Under the pieces are notes generated by a model. The model was not told the DNA's origin, did not search any database, and was given only the letters and a program-made list of their open reading frames with translations. Of a stretch of DNA of 64,000 nt, positions 62,018 to 64,000 are shown piece after piece. A program made the position numbers and the translations under genes. Positions within the stretch are counted from its first letter, which is position 1. Every line of letters begins with the position of its first letter. The stretch lies in contig NZ_JALKFT010000005.1 in assembly GCF_023242945.1 (NCBI RefSeq), positions 62,001 through 126,000 on the forward strand, written 5' to 3'. The stretch is from Frankia umida (GTDB lineage Bacteria > Actinomycetota > Actinomycetes > Frankiales > Frankiaceae).

Positions 62018-62656
62018 ATGGCGCTGGGAGGGGTGGCCTGGGGTGTGCGCGCGGGGTGCTGGCATCTGCATCCGCATCAGGTGCTCTCCGCCGAGGACTT
62101 CGCGCCGGATCTGCCGCCGGGAGCACTGGTCTCGGTGGCGTGGCTGTTGGACGGGGCCGGCAGGGTGGTCGGCGGGGCGCTACCGCGTGGCAACCCGCAT
62201 GGCGGGGCCTGGGGTAAGCGGGTCCTGCGCGGTGAGGGCATCTGGCCGGCGGAGATGTATCCGCCGGGCCGGGAGATCACCGCGGAGCTTGACCTGGTGG
62301 AACCGGGCTCCGCCGCCGATCCGGCGCGCATCGTCGTCCACGGACCCCTGCATGACATCCCGGGCTTGGTCGACCAGCCCGGGTTACCCACCGCAGGCTG
62401 GACGCGGATGGTCACCCGCCTGCGCCGTGACTCGCGGCGCATCCGGATTCAGGCCGGGGGGCGGACCTGGTGGATTCGGGCGTCGCGGATGTTCGGGGTG
62501 CGGGTGGTCCGGGAGAACGGCGTGGACGTCTACTGCACCCGAGGCGGTCGGCAGGCGATGTTCAGCGCCGAGGCGGACGATCTCGACGTCAGCGTGGTGC
62601 TGTTGACTCTCGGGTCGATCCCCAGCTCCACCTACGCGCCGATCCTTGGTTTCTGA
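62018..62656 (+). CDS. Hypothetical protein
   Basis: 212 aa. GGAGGG overlaps just before ATG 62018 (a GTG at 62015 is equally possible). The product is soluble, with GALVSVAWLLDGAGRVVGGALPRG, PAEMYPPGREITAELDL, then RRIRIQAGGRTWWIRASRMFGVRVVRENG, beta-rich by pattern. I do not recognise it. A GAGCGGGC repeat follows the stop (62697-62725). Confidence 0.65.
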   Translation: MALGGVAWGVRAGCWHLHPHQVLSAEDFAPDLPPGALVSVAWLLDGAGRVVGGALPRGNPHGGAWGKRVLRGEGIWPAEMYPPGREITAELDLVEPGSAADPARIVVHGPLHDIPGLVDQPGLPTAGWTRMVTRLRRDSRRIRIQAGGRTWWIRASRMFGVRVVRENGVDVYCTRGGRQAMFSAEADDLDVSVVLLTLGSIPSSTYAPILGF

Positions 62657-62755
62657 GCCCGCAGGGACGGTGCCAGAGCTCGAGCGGACAAGTGGCGAGC
62701 GGGCGAGCGGGCGAGCGGGCGTGCGGGCGGGCGGTCAGGCGGAGCTGGCGGGCGG

Positions 62756-63355
62756 TCAGGCGCCGACGACGCGGCGTCCCTCGAAGGCGCGGCCGAGTGT
62801 GACCTCGTCGGCCCATTCCAGGTCACCGCCCATGGGCAGGCCGCTGGCCAGCCGGGTGACCCGCAGGCCCATCGGGCCGATCTGACGGGCCAGGTAGGAC
62901 GCGGTCACCTCACCCTCGGTGTTCGGGTCGGTGGCGAGGATCAGCTCGGTGACGGAGCCGTCGGCGAGGCGGGCGATGAGCTCACGGATGTGCAGGTCGT
63001 CAGGGCCGACGCCGCCGATCGGGTTGATCGCCCCGCCGAGCACGTGATAGCGGCCGCGGAACTCGCGGGTCCGCTCGATCGCGACGACGTCCTTGGGTTC
63101 CTCGACCACGCAGATGAGGCTCTGGTCGCGGCGAGGATCGGCGCAGATCCTGCACAGTTCGGCCTGGGCCACGTTGAAGCAGCTCCGGCAGAACCGGACC
63201 TTCTCCTTGACCTCGGTGAGCACCGCCGCCAGGCGACGGACGTCCACCGGGTCGGCGGCCAGCAGGTGGAACGCGATCCGCTGGGCGCTCTTCGGGCCTA
63301 TGCCGGGCAGCCGCCCAAGCTCGTCGATGAGATCCTGGACGACGCCCTCGTACAT
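62756..63355 (-). CDS. recR: Recombination protein RecR
   Basis: 199 aa. The helix-hairpin-helix (GRLPGIGPKSAQRIAFHLL), Cys4 zinc finger (CRSCFNVAQAELCRIC) and Toprim domain (LICVVEEPKDVVAIERT, ILATDPNTEGE) are all complete. It loads RecA with RecF/RecO at gaps. It follows ybaB by 34 bp in the usual dnaX-ybaB-recR order. Confidence 0.97.
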   Translation of the reverse strand: MYEGVVQDLIDELGRLPGIGPKSAQRIAFHLLAADPVDVRRLAAVLTEVKEKVRFCRSCFNVAQAELCRICADPRRDQSLICVVEEPKDVVAIERTREFRGRYHVLGGAINPIGGVGPDDLHIRELIARLADGSVTELILATDPNTEGEVTASYLARQIGPMGLRVTRLASGLPMGGDLEWADEVTLGRAFEGRRVVGA

Positions 63356-63389
63356 CGGTGCTCCTGTCCGTCAGCGCCGGCGTGGCGAC

Positions 63390-63929
63390 CTAGCGTGGAG
63401 TCTGGCCACCGGAGGCGGGCCGCGGATCGCCACCGGCAGCGCTGCCGCCGCCGGTACCGCCGCCACCCGCACCGCCGCCGAACAGTTCGCCCAGGGCGCC
63501 GAGGTCACCCAGCCCACCCAGGGCACCCGGAGCACGTGGCGTGCCCGGCGCGCTCGGAGCGCCGAAGGGGCTGCCCGCGGCACCTGGTCCGCCGAGGCCA
63601 CCGGTGATGGAGCCCATGCGCTCGGCGGCGAGCCGGTGGGCGTTGGTGGTCGCGTCCCGCACCGCGGCGAGGATCAGGTCGGCGAGGGTCTCGGTGTCCT
63701 CCGGGTCGACCGCCTCGCGGCTGATCGTCAGATCGACCAGTTCGCCGCCGCCGTTGACGGTCGCCCTGACCAGGCCGCCGCCGGAGCTCCCGTCCACCCG
63801 GGCGTCCGCGAGCTCCTCCTGGGCGGACAGCAGTGCGGCCTGCATCTGCTGTGCCTGCTGGAAGATCTGCCCCAGCGCGAAGCCACCGGCTTCGCCCGCG
63901 TCACCGACGGGAATCTGCGGGTTCGACAT
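63390..63929 (-). CDS. ybaB: YbaB/EbfC-family nucleoid-associated protein with Gly-rich tail
   Basis: 179 aa. The core (about 20-105) has QQAQQMQAALLSAQEELADARVDG, GLVRATVNGGGELVDLTISREAVDPED and TLADLILAAVRDA, the YbaB dimer fold that binds DNA. A 70-residue Gly/Ala/Pro-rich tail is absent from most family members. Upstream of it, beyond a stop at 63983, dnaX would be expected. Confidence 0.9.
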   Translation of the reverse strand: MSNPQIPVGDAGEAGGFALGQIFQQAQQMQAALLSAQEELADARVDGSSGGGLVRATVNGGGELVDLTISREAVDPEDTETLADLILAAVRDATTNAHRLAAERMGSITGGLGGPGAAGSPFGAPSAPGTPRAPGALGGLGDLGALGELFGGGAGGGGTGGGSAAGGDPRPASGGQTPR

Positions 63930-63982
63930 ATCCCCGAGCCTACTGTGCTCGGCGGTCCGCTCCCGACCGACGGCCCACCCGA

Positions 63983-64000
63983 TCAGGAGGTCGGGGTCTG
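63983..64000 (-). CDS. Possible 3' end of dnaX (five codons visible)
   Basis: The minus strand reads QTPTS then TGA at 63985-63983. Too little is present to identify; the guess rests only on the common dnaX-ybaB-recR order. Confidence 0.2.
   Translation of the reverse strand, partial: QTPTS

Overview
The window is about 64 kb of very GC-rich DNA with many GTG/TTG starts, short operons with ATGA overlaps, F420-type enzymes, WhiB-free actinobacterial housekeeping blocks (lysC-asd, recR-ybaB) and large secreted repeat proteins. It looks like a chromosomal segment of a filamentous actinomycete; the gene content fits a Frankia-like organism, but the genus is an inference. I see no CRISPR array, no intact transposase, no rRNA and no convincing tRNA.

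Layout. 1-11.3 kb: two divergent, paralogous RHS/YD-repeat toxins flank a tyrosinase; the complete one (5531-10618) ends in an AT-richer toxin tip followed 1 nt later by a candidate immunity gene. 11.3-20 kb: an accessory region of small regulators, two oxidoreductases, an MFS pump, a secreted serine protease and lipoproteins, with several decayed genes (MerR, imine reductase, LysR). 20.1-28.4 kb: a tightly overlapping minus-strand operon SWIM protein - MoxR ATPase - DUF5682 - VWA protein. 28.4-30.9 kb: a second tyrosinase with a Met/His-rich DUF2182 membrane protein; a 46-codon remnant of the same membrane gene sits behind the first tyrosinase, so the pair was duplicated as a module and one copy decayed. 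31-38.5 kb: a LuxR remnant, SDR enzymes, MerR/SnoaL pair, MarR-MFS operon and an FAD amine oxidase. 38.7-44 kb: an AA10 lytic polysaccharide monooxygenase without a signal peptide, a membrane Ser/Thr kinase, a methyltransferase, a truncated MFS gene behind an iron-box-like site, and a CsbD-like protein.

44-64 kb is mostly conserved core: PEP carboxylase, a BlaI/M56 regulatory pair, cytochrome bd oxidase (cydAB, CydA with a long disordered tail), a CPBP protease, a CYTH-CHAD protein, a cold-shock protein with a structured leader, asd and lysC (with an internal beta-subunit start and an 18-bp tandem repeat between them), a TerD protein, recR and ybaB.

Three themes stand out. First, copper chemistry: two plant-PPO-like tyrosinases, a Met/His-rich DUF2182 protein and an LPMO, all within 36 kb. 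Second, conflict: polymorphic RHS toxins and the MoxR-VWA-SWIM-DUF5682 operon. Third, repeated decay by internal deletion that leaves gene ends in place (LysR, MFS, MerR, DUF2182, LuxR).
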